A stretch of DNA of 29,192 nt. Origin: Clostridia bacterium. GTDB taxonomy: Bacteria; Bacillota_A; Clostridia; Christensenellales; Aristaeellaceae. Where the stretch lies: the NCBI GenBank assembly GCA_017432405.1, contig JAFRJF010000287.1, positions 1 to 29,192 on the forward strand, written 5' to 3'. The position numbers were made by a program, and so were the translations under genes. This document shows, in pieces, positions 12,001 to 17,622 of the stretch. Every line of letters starts with the position of its first letter. Position 1 is the first letter of the stretch. The notes beneath the pieces are model-generated. The model had not been told where the DNA came from. It made no database searches and worked only from the letters and a program-made list of their open reading frames with translations.

Positions 12001-14659
12001 CGATGACGGTGAAAACGGCAATTTCTACATCATGCGAGAGCTGACCGCGGGTGCGATTTATCACTTCGGCGCGCGTTATTACGGCGCATATACCGGCAGC
12101 TTCAGCGTCCTGCTGAAGCGTTACCAGGGCCTGGTGAGCGCCAGCGCGGCGCAGGAATCCGTCATCGTGGTGCCGGGGACAGAGGCCACGCTGAAGGTCG
12201 ATGCAATCTGCACCGAGGGGGAAACCCTCAGCTATCAGTGGTATCTGGACGGCGCGCTGCTCGACGGCGCGACGACGGACAGCTATACGCTGGAACCCAC
12301 CGGATACGCGAGCTATAAGTGCGTGGTCAGCGATGCCTTTGAGCACAGCCGGGAAATCTGGTTCTATGTGAACGTCGACAACGCCTTGACGGCCCAGGCT
12401 GTCGGTGAAAGCGAGTTAAGCGTTTCCATGGGCGAAACCGTACAGCTCGCGGTGACGGCCAGCTGTACGGCTGGCGAGCTCAGCTATCAGTGGTATGAGG
12501 ACTACTCGCTCATCGAAGGCGCGACGCAGGCGAGCTATACCACGAAGCCGTTCAACCGCTCGTCCGCCTACTACGAATGCTGTGTCACGGATCAGTACGG
12601 CGCTTCGGCTAATGTGTCGTTCTCCGTCGAATGCGGCGATTATATCGACAACCAGTTCCAGGCCTGGACGGACGCGTCGAGCATCGAAGTTTCCCCGACG
12701 GAGCAGACCACGCTGCAGGTCGATGTGTCGGCCAATGACATGGAGGGCGTGACCTACCGCTGGTCTTACCTGAGAAAGAGCCTGGACGTGCACGGGAACA
12801 TGGTGGATGGCGAGTGGGTGAGCATTCCCGAAGCGAACGAAGCCAGCTACACCCTGAGCGGCGCGGACGCCTTCACGACCACCTATCGCTGCGAGGTTTC
12901 CGACAAATACTGGAATACCGCGAACGTGGATATCAGCGTGTTGGTGAACAGCGAACTGACCACGGATATCGACGGGGAGCACAGCAATGCCAACGTCTTT
13001 TACGGAGAAACCGCGACGCTCGTCGTGACGGCCAGCGATGCGGATGCTATTATACACTGGTACGAAAACCGGGAGAATGATTGGTACTACATTGAAACTT
13101 CTGAGGATGGACGCCTCGTTATCCCCGAGGCCACGGCGGACGTGGCATACAGGTGGGTGGCGATCGACAGGTACCTGCGCACAGCGGAAGGCTATGTGGA
13201 TGTGAACGTCGAGAACGATTTGAACGTTACCGTCGCGAACGGCCTGGATAAGATTGCGGTTCCCACAGGGAACGATGTCGCGCTCGCGCTGGCGATCAGC
13301 TCCCTGAGCGGGCCGGAGGCGCTGAGCTATCAGTGGTACCGGCTGGTCACAGTGGGCGACGAGGAATATAGCTATCAGGAATGGCAGGCGATCGAGGGCG
13401 CGAACGAACGCCAGTACACCGTTGCCTACGTCACCGAAGACGGCCAGTACAGGTGCGATATCAGCGACCGCTGCGGCGGCTGGACCCAGGTGGAATTCAC
13501 GGTTGTTTGCGTTGACAATACCGGCGTTACGGCGCTGGCGCTGCGCGAGGAGCAGTCCGTGACCCTGGAGAACGTCGGCCAGCAGGCCATGTTCAGCTAC
13601 ACGCCGGACAAGACCGACATGTATGTGTTTGAATCCTCGAACAACGATTATCGCACGCTTCGCGGCGCGATCTTCGACGCAGACTGGAACAACATCGCCT
13701 CCAATCTCGCCGGCGGGCCGGACAACAACTTCCGCACCGTCTACAGGCTTGAGGCGGGGCAGCCGTATTACTTCGGCGCCTGGCATGAGTCCGAGGAGAC
13801 GGGCAGCTTTACCGTGCGGCTGGATCGGTACGACGTTACCGGGCTGACGGAGGGCGTATCCGCGCAGGCGACCATCTCCGGGGAGGGGCAGAGGATATAC
13901 TACAGCTTCACGCCCCAGGAGACCGGCTATTATGCCTTCGCCTCGTCCGGCGCCGAGTACGCAACGATAGGCTACCGGTATGACGGTGCCATGCAGGAGA
14001 CCATGGGCGAAACCGGCTGGAACGATTTCAGCATCAGATGCAAGCTGGAACAGGGAGAGACCTATTACTTCGCTGCGGCGTTCAACAACTATTCCGATAC
14101 CGGCAGCTTTGACGTTTGCATGACGGCCCTTCACGGCCTGATCAGCGCCGAAGGCGAGAACAGCTATCTGTATGTCGCGCCGGAAACGGAGGTCAGCCTG
14201 CGGGTGAACGCGGAATGCGCGCGGGAGGGCGAGCTGGCGGACCTGAGCTACCAGTGGACCCGTGAGGGCGAAGCGATCGAAGGCGCGACGACGGCGGAAT
14301 ATACGCTGACGGTGACCGAATCCGCGAGCTTTTCCTGCACGGTCAGCGACAACCAGGGAAACAGCCAGGATGTCAGTTTCTACGTGAGCCTCAACAACGA
14401 GTTCGGCGCGTGGGCTGAAACAGACAGCTCGCCGTCTGTCAATATGGGCGAGACGGCGACGCTCTCGGTGGCGGCCACCTGCAGGGTCGGCGGGCTCAGC
14501 TACCAGTGGTATAGGGAAAACGAGCCCATCGAAGGCGCGAATGAACCGAGCTATACCACCGGCCCGATCAGCGAATATACCAACTACTATTGCGCTGTCA
14601 GCGACGAATACGGCGCAAGCGACAATGTCTACTTCTATGTCAACTGTATCGAGGGATAA
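2..14659 (+). CDS. Giant modular Ig-like/PPC-like repeat surface or secreted protein (5' end missing)
   Basis: The reading frame is open to the left edge (first codons encode ALKPTDEATL, already inside an Ig-like strand) and closes with TAA at 14657-14659, so at least 4,885 residues are present and the start and any signal peptide lie outside. Modules seen in order: four Ig-like (2-1032); a BACON-like, an FN3-like, a BspA-type leucine-rich and a CUB-like segment (1033-2375); two Ig-like and two PPC-like (2376-3532); then super-repeats of Ig-like plus two PPC-like modules (3533-14659). Ig modules show the pattern C...YQWY...Y.C.VSD.YG, with a cysteine in the B and F strands that could form the usual Ig disulfide. 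PPC-like modules show YFSFTP..TGYYAF and a later YYFGA. Such proteins are normally exported and act in adhesion or glycan/host contact, but the target is unknown. No LPXTG motif, hydrophobic tail or SLH domain is present at the C-terminus. The gene is followed directly by a terminator. Confidence 0.93.
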   Translation, partial: ALKPTDEATLKVNVTTDGQPTLTYTWFVDETKIDGATGASYAVTAGNVGEYTYKCEVSDGTNTKEVPFAVTVDNAFSAQVKGEAAKTVFMGAAATLEVEAACATGDRLSYKWTRTDAPETVLGTEAAYTTVAHDTVGEYGYTCEINDGYGSDKVTLSFTVNVVNAPELTSATALQAAFTVAPTGSATLEVQTECAGAPTLTYAWYAGEATDPIDGANEASYAVTVGNVGEYTYKCQVSDGTNTKEVTFTVTVDNGLTASASGEAELTVTIDEAAELAVEAGCTKGEPTYRWFEGESSEPIEGAESASYSVTKSEAGTYTYRCEVGDAYGSAAQSVAFTVTVTEPDLVVTAEVEDGYFRHAENGRDYVWTNKDGNRHSLRFRTEAESDFTVTVSDDWMQTSEDGNTFGAYTGYVWVYIDKNLTGAVRTGTVTFASESTTVTYTVSQLPYLIAGLTKPAAMVGKVTLPGEDSSVATLPFEGIDLAWNAVDGATRYEIGIITPNNLMRDSDGDRPFISYTAETAGSSFTAQVAKSMLEPGGKGNHRVFLWIYDAYGHRYANYYDFTVENEANPDWKYIYQREGDAITGVYIQGYKGDATELVIPATIDGYPVVAIDEWAFEDNDSITGVTIPNGVTTIWNGAFSGCAALRSIVVPDSIETIRDNAFDGCNALKDIQVTEGTYAWNWFNDHGFFESEGILESDHPYESNSNETWTYTHPEAAEALEVTFSAKTELEDECDYLYISDANGDEKMYTGSELSGRTIAVMGNSFTIRLKSDGSVEEYGFKILSVTPATGLIDAWTDNPSIKVEPGNAVSMKVQVSYVGDVTLSYVWHDPNGAVIESAATSTCTVAEPKSGTYNCVVSDTNGNSKTVDFAVSMDNCLTAQAKNGNPFIMVLPGSNTTLEVEVQGIDLTNLTYQWQKWTETEDDDWSWMNLPGMNDATLPLENIQEQANYICVVQDRYGTSINVDFEVRLIEQSNIADLPLGETTNSEILNASGVIYRIAADNPGFYRFTASNDYGYTMSGVLMDANWNIIATDRQWSTRVSLIRQLDAGNYYFTVCFEGEELTGTITACAEYMPIQKLELDTPATVSISKGGQSAYFSFTPEETGYYAFSSSADSDTYGYLYDDRLREIAEDDDSGEGSNFKVMQQLTAGATYYFGARYYDSGDTGSFDVLLERAQGLISASTEQSQFTVAPETEVTMQVKTVCTEGETVSYQWFLVGDSGPESIEGETQPTYTVTVTRAAQYRCEVSDTHGNMKTVQFWINVDNGLQARRVTPAVEDGEDDTIHANMGDAVALAVEASCNEGTPSYQWYEAGERIEGANSASYTTKPIHRERTEVYCRVSDDYGNTRDVWFYIYCDNYVDNDLQVSAVNDYISVTPEETATLQASVTANDLTDATARWFYRPRTLNEQGEWDEGEWIALGEAETVEADGGEATLSRTLGEGELHSTNYRCEVSDKYGNTAAAEFSVAVDTGLSMNWDWENTQRSVPYGEPATLTSRIEKDWEPVTVEGLGYTWYKRNGDQFERIDGQTGASYTIPSVTWRDDYKCVAVDAYWNRYGTSEFVGVENDLNVRAANGETIFAVPYGGQLTLAVEASCLAGQDALQYQWSGWKLPDADRVDFTEVTGDSYVIDAVTEDWAYSCDVTDIYGDTKNVEFSVTIIDPNEAQALELGVPDSRHIDTDWAEGALYTYTPEDTGLYTFIEVGDEDNRYTPRYVAAYDSAMNKIDREEGQYEVSLTCLLTAGEKYYFKAGNCIRYPDYDLTVVLNKDNRSESATELALDTPANVNITEDGQTVYFSFTPAQTGYYAFSSENDSGNAARGSLYDGNFRVIESKTGWNNFSLAHQLVQGNTYYYGAAFDNDDCQGSYTVKLARIQGLVDASTEQSNFAVAPNTQVTLQVNAVCTEGETLGYQWYRISDEDEALDGETGDSYTLTVVQYDRFMCIVTDAYGNSARVEFEVSVDNGLQARRVSPAVEDEESDTIHANMGEAVALAVEASCNDGAPRYQWYEAGERIEGANSEAYTTKPIHREETEVYCRVSDDYGNARNVWFYIDCDNYVDNNLQAWAVSDYISVTPEETATLEASVSANDLTGATAQWFYRPRTLNDHGDWDEGEWESLGEPEAFTAEGTEATVTRALSDGELHTTNYRCVITDKYGNEADAEFYVSVDSGMSVEWDWEKIVTKAPYGSEATLAVQDPGEGVSLTWYSYTDETGRVRIEGETGTSLTVSDVTGRKRYEFVAADRYWNSTSNALDVTVENHLTAEAVGDSDVSVAPNGRATLAVNASSDDNSHTYRWSKEVFAEYEGGGSGWQRIYFDDANGATLTTDEITENIYYYCEVRDSYGTSVEVDFYVRVNNELSVQARDGKTTIRAFSGDDAALAVEVTAIDAEGLMLKWQKYSEYEGYTEIEVETGNELTLKAVSESARYRCSVTDAYGNNASVEFYVEVIDASNVTALMLNEPVSVTLEEDETALFSYECVKTGVYQFGSSENDDLTTRGELYDADWSTVAYDTNGGMNRNFRLLYRLEAGTKYYFGARYEYPDSGSFQVCLEEALFMESIPALTLGDALTFDTDETDKTVAFTFTPSESGIYDIHFGLAEDYTISVYDAAMHKLPYDGTRIVREWQGDGKYHVRLNAEAGENYTVVAEYANEYGADSFTVEAERIQGLYDANFVNGCNFTVAPGEQVTLEVYTKCTDDVPLTFEWYREGEETPISGANGPTYSLTVTRHESYKCDINDAYGHNHYVWFWIDVDNGLQARRVSPAVEDEEDDTIHANMGNAVALAVEASCNEGTPSYQWYEAGERIEGANSAAYTTKPIRREETEVYCRVSDDYGNTRDVWFYIDCDNYVDNNLQAWAVSDYISVTPEETATLEASVSANDLTDATAQWFYRPRTLNDEGYWHEDEWVALGEKTDITAEGGSAALTRALSSSELFTTSYRCSVTDKYGNIADAEFNVDVSTDLSVWNEIALLIVKEGNSIELEPKVQSGQGNVSYAWYRNDQIIEGANQRTYTVRNVTEDNTYYCRATDEYYNMSSADFRVCVVNPADAVEMTADTEASANIPRRSSIALFKFTPEKTANYTIHSNEDVEDGTFGYLFDSNLTEIEWADSNNVEGNEFQLTHMLEAGKLYYIGARFNDQEVTGPIKVQADLKEELNITPISLNGSTKATIAEAGHMAYFSYTPEQTGYYAFSSSANSDTFGHLYDDRLREIATDDDSGEDENFKVMRQLTAGATYYFGARYLNSGDTGSFDVLLERVQGLISASAEQSDLTVAPNTEVTMRVNAEYTEGENVSYQWFLDGESGPESIDGETQPTYTVTVTRAAQYRCEVSDTHGNRKTVQFWINIENGLQARRVSPAVEDEEDDTIHANMGEAVALAVEASCNDGKLSYQWYEAGDEIEGANSAAYTTKPIRSERTAVYCHVSDDYGNTRDVWFYIDCDNYVENNLQASAVNGSIYATPTDGVTLQASVSADKDLTGATVQWFYQSMTLNDQGEWEYGEWAALGEPEAFTAEGRQAALTRALGDAELHSTNYRCVVVDQYANEAYAYYTVQVENTDATLARFDYDNLVTGVPYGEPAVLKTKLDGEPTGDLNYTWYQEEETWARIDDQNGSEFTTPPVTVRKAYRFVVTDRYWNRNSDYVYVSVENHLSANAVGDSDVYVAPKGSVTLAVDASCDDGTLYYQWVRQVYSPEEGWTDQIIENGTGATCTIDPVTTNGSYYCRVSDRASNTAEVCFNVIVDNQLTARARDGVEEFTVSSGDNLTLEVEASAVDADSIGYEWQEARCGDDNEWVWTELEDQNSATLALENITDKAKFQCTVSDSYGSNVQYAFFTVNVIDLANATPLTLGTDADVTINDPCEWAMFSFTPDEDGLYLFTASENGYESLVGTVYDANLNILATDNAGGTEGEFRVTRQLQADTLYYLSARYHSEITTGSFRVRVDPFPVTALTVGEAASANIDEDFQIAYFSFTPAQTGYYSFESLADNDTYGHLYDENLQELAYNDDDGENGNFYIMRELTAGAIYHFGARYYGAYTGSFSVLLKRYQGLVSASAAQESVIVVPGTEATLKVDAICTEGETLSYQWYLDGALLDGATTDSYTLEPTGYASYKCVVSDAFEHSREIWFYVNVDNALTAQAVGESELSVSMGETVQLAVTASCTAGELSYQWYEDYSLIEGATQASYTTKPFNRSSAYYECCVTDQYGASANVSFSVECGDYIDNQFQAWTDASSIEVSPTEQTTLQVDVSANDMEGVTYRWSYLRKSLDVHGNMVDGEWVSIPEANEASYTLSGADAFTTTYRCEVSDKYWNTANVDISVLVNSELTTDIDGEHSNANVFYGETATLVVTASDADAIIHWYENRENDWYYIETSEDGRLVIPEATADVAYRWVAIDRYLRTAEGYVDVNVENDLNVTVANGLDKIAVPTGNDVALALAISSLSGPEALSYQWYRLVTVGDEEYSYQEWQAIEGANERQYTVAYVTEDGQYRCDISDRCGGWTQVEFTVVCVDNTGVTALALREEQSVTLENVGQQAMFSYTPDKTDMYVFESSNNDYRTLRGAIFDADWNNIASNLAGGPDNNFRTVYRLEAGQPYYFGAWHESEETGSFTVRLDRYDVTGLTEGVSAQATISGEGQRIYYSFTPQETGYYAFASSGAEYATIGYRYDGAMQETMGETGWNDFSIRCKLEQGETYYFAAAFNNYSDTGSFDVCMTALHGLISAEGENSYLYVAPETEVSLRVNAECAREGELADLSYQWTREGEAIEGATTAEYTLTVTESASFSCTVSDNQGNSQDVSFYVSLNNEFGAWAETDSSPSVNMGETATLSVAATCRVGGLSYQWYRENEPIEGANEPSYTTGPISEYTNYYCAVSDEYGASDNVYFYVNCIEG
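1033..2375 (+). other. Non-Ig cassette in the giant protein: BACON-like, FN3-like, LRR_5 and CUB-like segments
   Basis: Within the giant gene, about 1033-1350 reads like a BACON domain (FTVTVSDDWMQ, then GTVTFASESTTVTYTVSQ). About 1350-1705 resembles an FN3 module (IDLAWNAVDGATRYEIGI). About 1720-2050 is a BspA-type leucine-rich repeat (AIDEWAFEDNDSITGVTIP, then IWNGAFSGCAALRSIVVP, then IRDNAFDGCNALKDI). About 2060-2375 resembles a CUB domain (ECDYLYISDANG, LSGRTIAVMGNSFTIRLKSDG, YGFKI). BACON, LRR_5 and CUB segments are known in glycan- or protein-binding surface proteins of gut bacteria. This is the only place in the visible protein where the Ig/PPC pattern is broken, so it may be the functional head or a separate binding block. 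Domain names are by eye, not by profile search. Confidence 0.65.
3533..14659 (+). repeat. Super-repeat array of 591-789 residue units inside the giant gene
   Basis: Units begin at the recurring QGL(I/V)SAS-type junction (HGLISAEG in the last): 3533, 5624, 7991, 9764, 12125 and 14132. Unit lengths are 2091, 2367, 1773, 2361 and 2007 bp (697, 789, 591, 787 and 669 residues), all multiples of three; the last unit is partial. By eye the units hold 5, 6, 4, 6, 5 and 2 Ig-like modules. The first five each end in two PPC-like modules. Length differences match the gain or loss of one roughly 95-residue Ig module. The Ig1-Ig2 part, with the DNA phrase ggcctgcaggc, is nearly identical in units 1-4 (around 3790-4080, 5890-6180, 8250-8540 and 10030-10320). 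Confidence 0.85.
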
Positions 14660-14692
14660 TGCCTTGGCGTGAAACAGGCCCGGGCGACCAAC

Positions 14693-14734
14693 GCGCCCCG
14701 GTTCAACCGACGGTTGAACCGGGGCGCCCTTTTT
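14693..14734 (+). terminator. Rho-independent terminator of the giant gene
   Basis: A 17-bp perfect inverted repeat (gcgccccggttcaaccg, 14693-14709, and its complement at 14711-14727) centred on one base is followed by cc and TTTTT at 14730-14734. It lies 33 bases after the TAA of the giant gene. The hairpin will open a few bases at its tip to form a loop. Confidence 0.85.
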
Positions 14735-14797
14735 CCCCCTCAACCACAATTTTTTCATACAATTATCACGCCTCCGTACGTGAACGATTCCCACGCA

Positions 14798-14806
14798 TGG
14801 TATAAT
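14798..14806 (+). promoter_or_regulatory. Extended -10 promoter likely serving the ABC importer operon
   Basis: TATAAT at 14801-14806 is preceded by TGg (14798-14800), an extended -10 element. No good -35 stands 17 bp upstream. Transcription would start near 14813 and give a leader of about 170 bases before the GTG at 14981. The leader contains a T-run, a small gcggc/gccgc hairpin (14859-14871) and the repeat at 14894-14941. Nothing else is seen in the 14660-14980 gap. Confidence 0.55.
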
Positions 14807-14893
14807 GAATGTGCGGGTTTTTTTCTTATGCGTTCCATGCATGGATTTGAATCACCATGCGGCTAAGCCGCGCCACGATAAATGAACGCATCC

Positions 14894-14941
14894 GTAGGGG
14901 CGATTTCCAATCGCCCGCGGGCGCTCGGAGAGCGCCCCTAC
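14894..14941. repeat. Cloverleaf-like 48-bp REP element
   Basis: Terminal inverted arms gtaggggcg (14894-14902) and cgcccctac (14933-14941) enclose two further hairpins: gcgat...atcgc (about 14900-14914) and gggcgct...agcgccc (14919-14937). Arms and inner hairpins overlap, so alternative folds compete. It ends 39 bases before the start codon of the ABC ATPase gene and would lie in its leader RNA. Similar GTAGGGGCG...CGCCCCTAC sequences occur as dispersed intergenic repeats in gut Clostridia (from memory, not checked). Confidence 0.6.
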
Positions 14942-14980
14942 AAGGTAAGTTCATAGTAATACAAATGGGGGGATTGCCGG

Positions 14981-16513
14981 GTGAAGGCTGAAAACGCCAT
15001 TGAGCTTCGGAACATATCCAAACGGTTCGGCAAGGTCGTCGCCAACGACCACATCAACCTCTCCGTGCGCAGCGGGGAGATATTGGCCATACTGGGGGAG
15101 AACGGCAGCGGCAAGACCACGCTGATGAACATGATCTCCGGCATCTACTACCCGGACGAGGGCCAGATCTTCGTCCACGGGGAGGAGGTCACCATCCGCT
15201 CGCCTAAGGACGCCTTTCCGCTGGGCATCGGCATGATCCACCAGCACTTCAAGCTGGTGGACGTGCTCACCGCCGCGGAAAACATCGTGCTGGGGCTGTC
15301 GGGGCCCACCCGGCTGGACATCACCGCCGTGGCCACCCGCATCAGCAAGCTGGCGGCGAAGTACGGCTTTGACATCGACCCCTTCAAGAAGATCTACGAG
15401 ATGTCCGTGTCGGAAAAGCAGACGGTGGAGATCATGAAGATGCTCTACCGCGGCGCGAACATACTGATACTGGACGAGCCCACCGCGGTGCTGACGCCGC
15501 AGGAGACCGACGCGCTGTTCGCGGTGCTGCGCAACATGCGCGACGCCGGCAAAGCCATCATCATCATCACCCACAAGCTGAACGAGGTGCTGGCGCTGTC
15601 CGACCGGGTGGCCGTGCTGCGCAGGGGCAAATACGTGGGCACCGTCCAGACCGCCGACGCCACCGTGGAGAGCCTCACCGAGATGATGGTGGGCAGCAAG
15701 GTGACGCTGGACATCGACCGGCCCGACCCGGTGGACCCCCAGGTGCGCCTGGTGATGAAGGACGTCACCTGCGTGGACCCGGAGGGCGTCATCACGCTGA
15801 ACCACGCCTCCTTCACCGCCTACGGCGGCGAGATCCTGGGCATCGCAGGCGTGGCGGGCAGCGGGCAGAAGGAGCTGCTGGAGTCCATCGCGGGGCTCAC
15901 CCCCAAGGAGTCCGGCGAGATCGAATACTACCCGCCGAACAGCGAGACGATGGATATCACCGGGCTCTCCGCCGTGGAGATCAGCCGCCTGGGCATCAAG
16001 CTGTCCTTCGTGCCCGAGGACCGGCTGGGCATGGGCCTGGTCGGCGCGATGGACATGACCGACAACATGATGATCCGCAGCTACCGAAAGGGCGGCTTCT
16101 TCTGGGCGGACCGGCGCGCGCCCAAGACCCTTGCGGAGCACATCATCGGTACGCTGGAGATCGTCACCCCCGGCGTCTCGACGCCCGTGGGCAAGCTCTC
16201 CGGTGGCAACGTGCAGAAGGTGCTGGTGGGCCGCGAGATCGCTTCCGCGCCCACGGTGCTGATGGTGGCCTATCCGGTGCGCGGGCTGGACATCAACTCG
16301 GCCTACACCATCTATTCGCTGCTGAACGTGCAGAAGATGCGCGGCGTGGCGGTGCTGTGCGTGGGCGAGGACCTGGACGTGCTGCTGGCCCTGTGCGACA
16401 GGATACTGGTGCTCTGCGGCGGCAGGGTGACGGGCGTCGTGGACGCCCGCACCGCCACCAAGGAGCAGATCGGCCTGATGATGACCCAATCCGGGAAGGG
16501 GGGCGAGCGCTGA
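14981..16513 (+). CDS. BMP-family (nucleoside/simple sugar) ABC importer, ATPase with two ABC domains
   Basis: 510 residues, the usual size for RbsA/YufO (NupO)-type twin ATPases that energise uptake through two permeases at the cytoplasmic face. The first ABC half has Walker A GENGSGKTT (39-47), a signature-like MSVSEKQ (141-147) and Walker B ILILDEP (161-167). The second half has the degenerate Walker A GVAGSGQ (290-296) usual for the family, signature LSGGN (406-410) and Walker-B-like VLMVAYPVRGLD from residue 426. The glycine normally following SV in the first signature is serine, and the position normally Q or E after Walker B is tyrosine (Y431). Start GTG is chosen because of a gggggga site 9 bases upstream and the MKAENAIELRNISKRFG opening. 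It overlaps the next gene by one base (TGATG). Nucleosides are the likeliest substrate from family resemblance, but simple sugars are possible. Confidence 0.9.
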   Translation: MKAENAIELRNISKRFGKVVANDHINLSVRSGEILAILGENGSGKTTLMNMISGIYYPDEGQIFVHGEEVTIRSPKDAFPLGIGMIHQHFKLVDVLTAAENIVLGLSGPTRLDITAVATRISKLAAKYGFDIDPFKKIYEMSVSEKQTVEIMKMLYRGANILILDEPTAVLTPQETDALFAVLRNMRDAGKAIIIITHKLNEVLALSDRVAVLRRGKYVGTVQTADATVESLTEMMVGSKVTLDIDRPDPVDPQVRLVMKDVTCVDPEGVITLNHASFTAYGGEILGIAGVAGSGQKELLESIAGLTPKESGEIEYYPPNSETMDITGLSAVEISRLGIKLSFVPEDRLGMGLVGAMDMTDNMMIRSYRKGGFFWADRRAPKTLAEHIIGTLEIVTPGVSTPVGKLSGGNVQKVLVGREIASAPTVLMVAYPVRGLDINSAYTIYSLLNVQKMRGVAVLCVGEDLDVLLALCDRILVLCGGRVTGVVDARTATKEQIGLMMTQSGKGGER

Positions 16514-17619
16514 TGGCGAGGAACATCCATGGCGTCCATGAGCCGCTGTTTCACATCTCCAAGCGCCAGGAATCCAGCCTGCTGCTGGCCATAGGTGTGC
16601 GCCTGGTGGCCATCCTGCTGGCGCTGGTGGTCTGCGGCGTGGTGATCGTGGGGCTGACCGGGCTGAACCCGGTGGAGGTCTACGCCGGCATCATCGACGG
16701 CGCGGTGGGCTCCAGCCGAAGGCTGTGGGTGACCATCCGCGACGCGCTGGCGCTGCTGCTGGTGGCCGTGGCCATCACCCCCGCGTTCAAGATGCGCTTC
16801 TGGAACGTGGGCGGCGAGGGACAGGTGCTGATCGGGGCCACCGCCACCGCCGCGGTGATGATCAACCTGGGCGACAAGGTGCCCGCGCCGGTGCTGTTTG
16901 CGCTGATGATCGGCGCTTCGCTGCTGGCGGGCATGGTCTGGGGCCTGATCCCGGCGCTGTTCAAGGCCGGCTGGAACACCAACGAGACGCTGTTTACACT
17001 GATGATGAACTACGTGGCCACCCAGATCGTGTCCTTCTGCATCGTGTTCTGGGAAAACCCCGCGGGCTCCAACAGCGTGGGCATCATCAATTCATCCAGC
17101 AAGGCCGGCTGGCTTCCGCCGCTGTTCGGATTGACCTACGGCTGGAACCTGGTGATCGTGGTGGCCATCACCGTGTTCATCTACGTCTACCTGCGCTATT
17201 CCAAGCAGGGCTATGAGATCGCCTACGTGGGCCAGAGCGTGAACACCGCCCGCTACGCCGGCATCAACGTGAGGACCGTCATCATCCGCACGATGGCCAT
17301 CTCCGGCGCGCTGTGCGGCCTGGCCGGGTTCATACTGGTCTCGGGCGCGGGCCACACCATCTCCACCACCCTGGCCGGGGGCCGGGGCTTCACCGCCATC
17401 GTGGTGGCCTGGCTGAGCAAGCTGAACACCTTCACGATGATGATCGTGTCGTTCCTGCTGACCTTCATGGCCAAGGGCGCGATACAGATCGCCAGCCAGT
17501 TCAGCCTGAACGAAAACGCCAGCGAGATCATCACCGGCATCCTGCTGTTCTTTGTGCTGGGCTGCGAGTTCTTTATCAACTACAAGGTGGAATTCCGCCA
17601 CCGCCACAGGGAGGGCTGA
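16513..17619 (+). CDS. BMP-family ABC importer, permease 1 (YufP/NupP type)
   Basis: 368 residues starting at the ATG that shares its A with the upstream TGA, behind a ggaagggggg site. The N-terminus MARNIHGVHEPLFHISKR is cytoplasmic and is followed by many hydrophobic segments (first about residues 25-48). Family phrases FKMRFWNVGGEGQVLIGA and GWNTNETLFTLMMNYVA identify a BPD_transp_2 permease of the nucleoside/simple-sugar uptake group. It would form the membrane channel with the following permease and is translationally coupled to the ATPase. An upstream in-frame extension exists but overlaps the ATPase gene and lacks a site, so it was not used. Confidence 0.92.
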   Translation: MARNIHGVHEPLFHISKRQESSLLLAIGVRLVAILLALVVCGVVIVGLTGLNPVEVYAGIIDGAVGSSRRLWVTIRDALALLLVAVAITPAFKMRFWNVGGEGQVLIGATATAAVMINLGDKVPAPVLFALMIGASLLAGMVWGLIPALFKAGWNTNETLFTLMMNYVATQIVSFCIVFWENPAGSNSVGIINSSSKAGWLPPLFGLTYGWNLVIVVAITVFIYVYLRYSKQGYEIAYVGQSVNTARYAGINVRTVIIRTMAISGALCGLAGFILVSGAGHTISTTLAGGRGFTAIVVAWLSKLNTFTMMIVSFLLTFMAKGAIQIASQFSLNENASEIITGILLFFVLGCEFFINYKVEFRHRHREG

Positions 17620-17622
17620 GCC

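Noticed and set aside
3533..14659. Regularly repeated DNA considered as a CRISPR or satellite array
   Set aside because: The periods are long, in frame and code for Ig/PPC-like modules; there are no short identical repeats with unique spacers.
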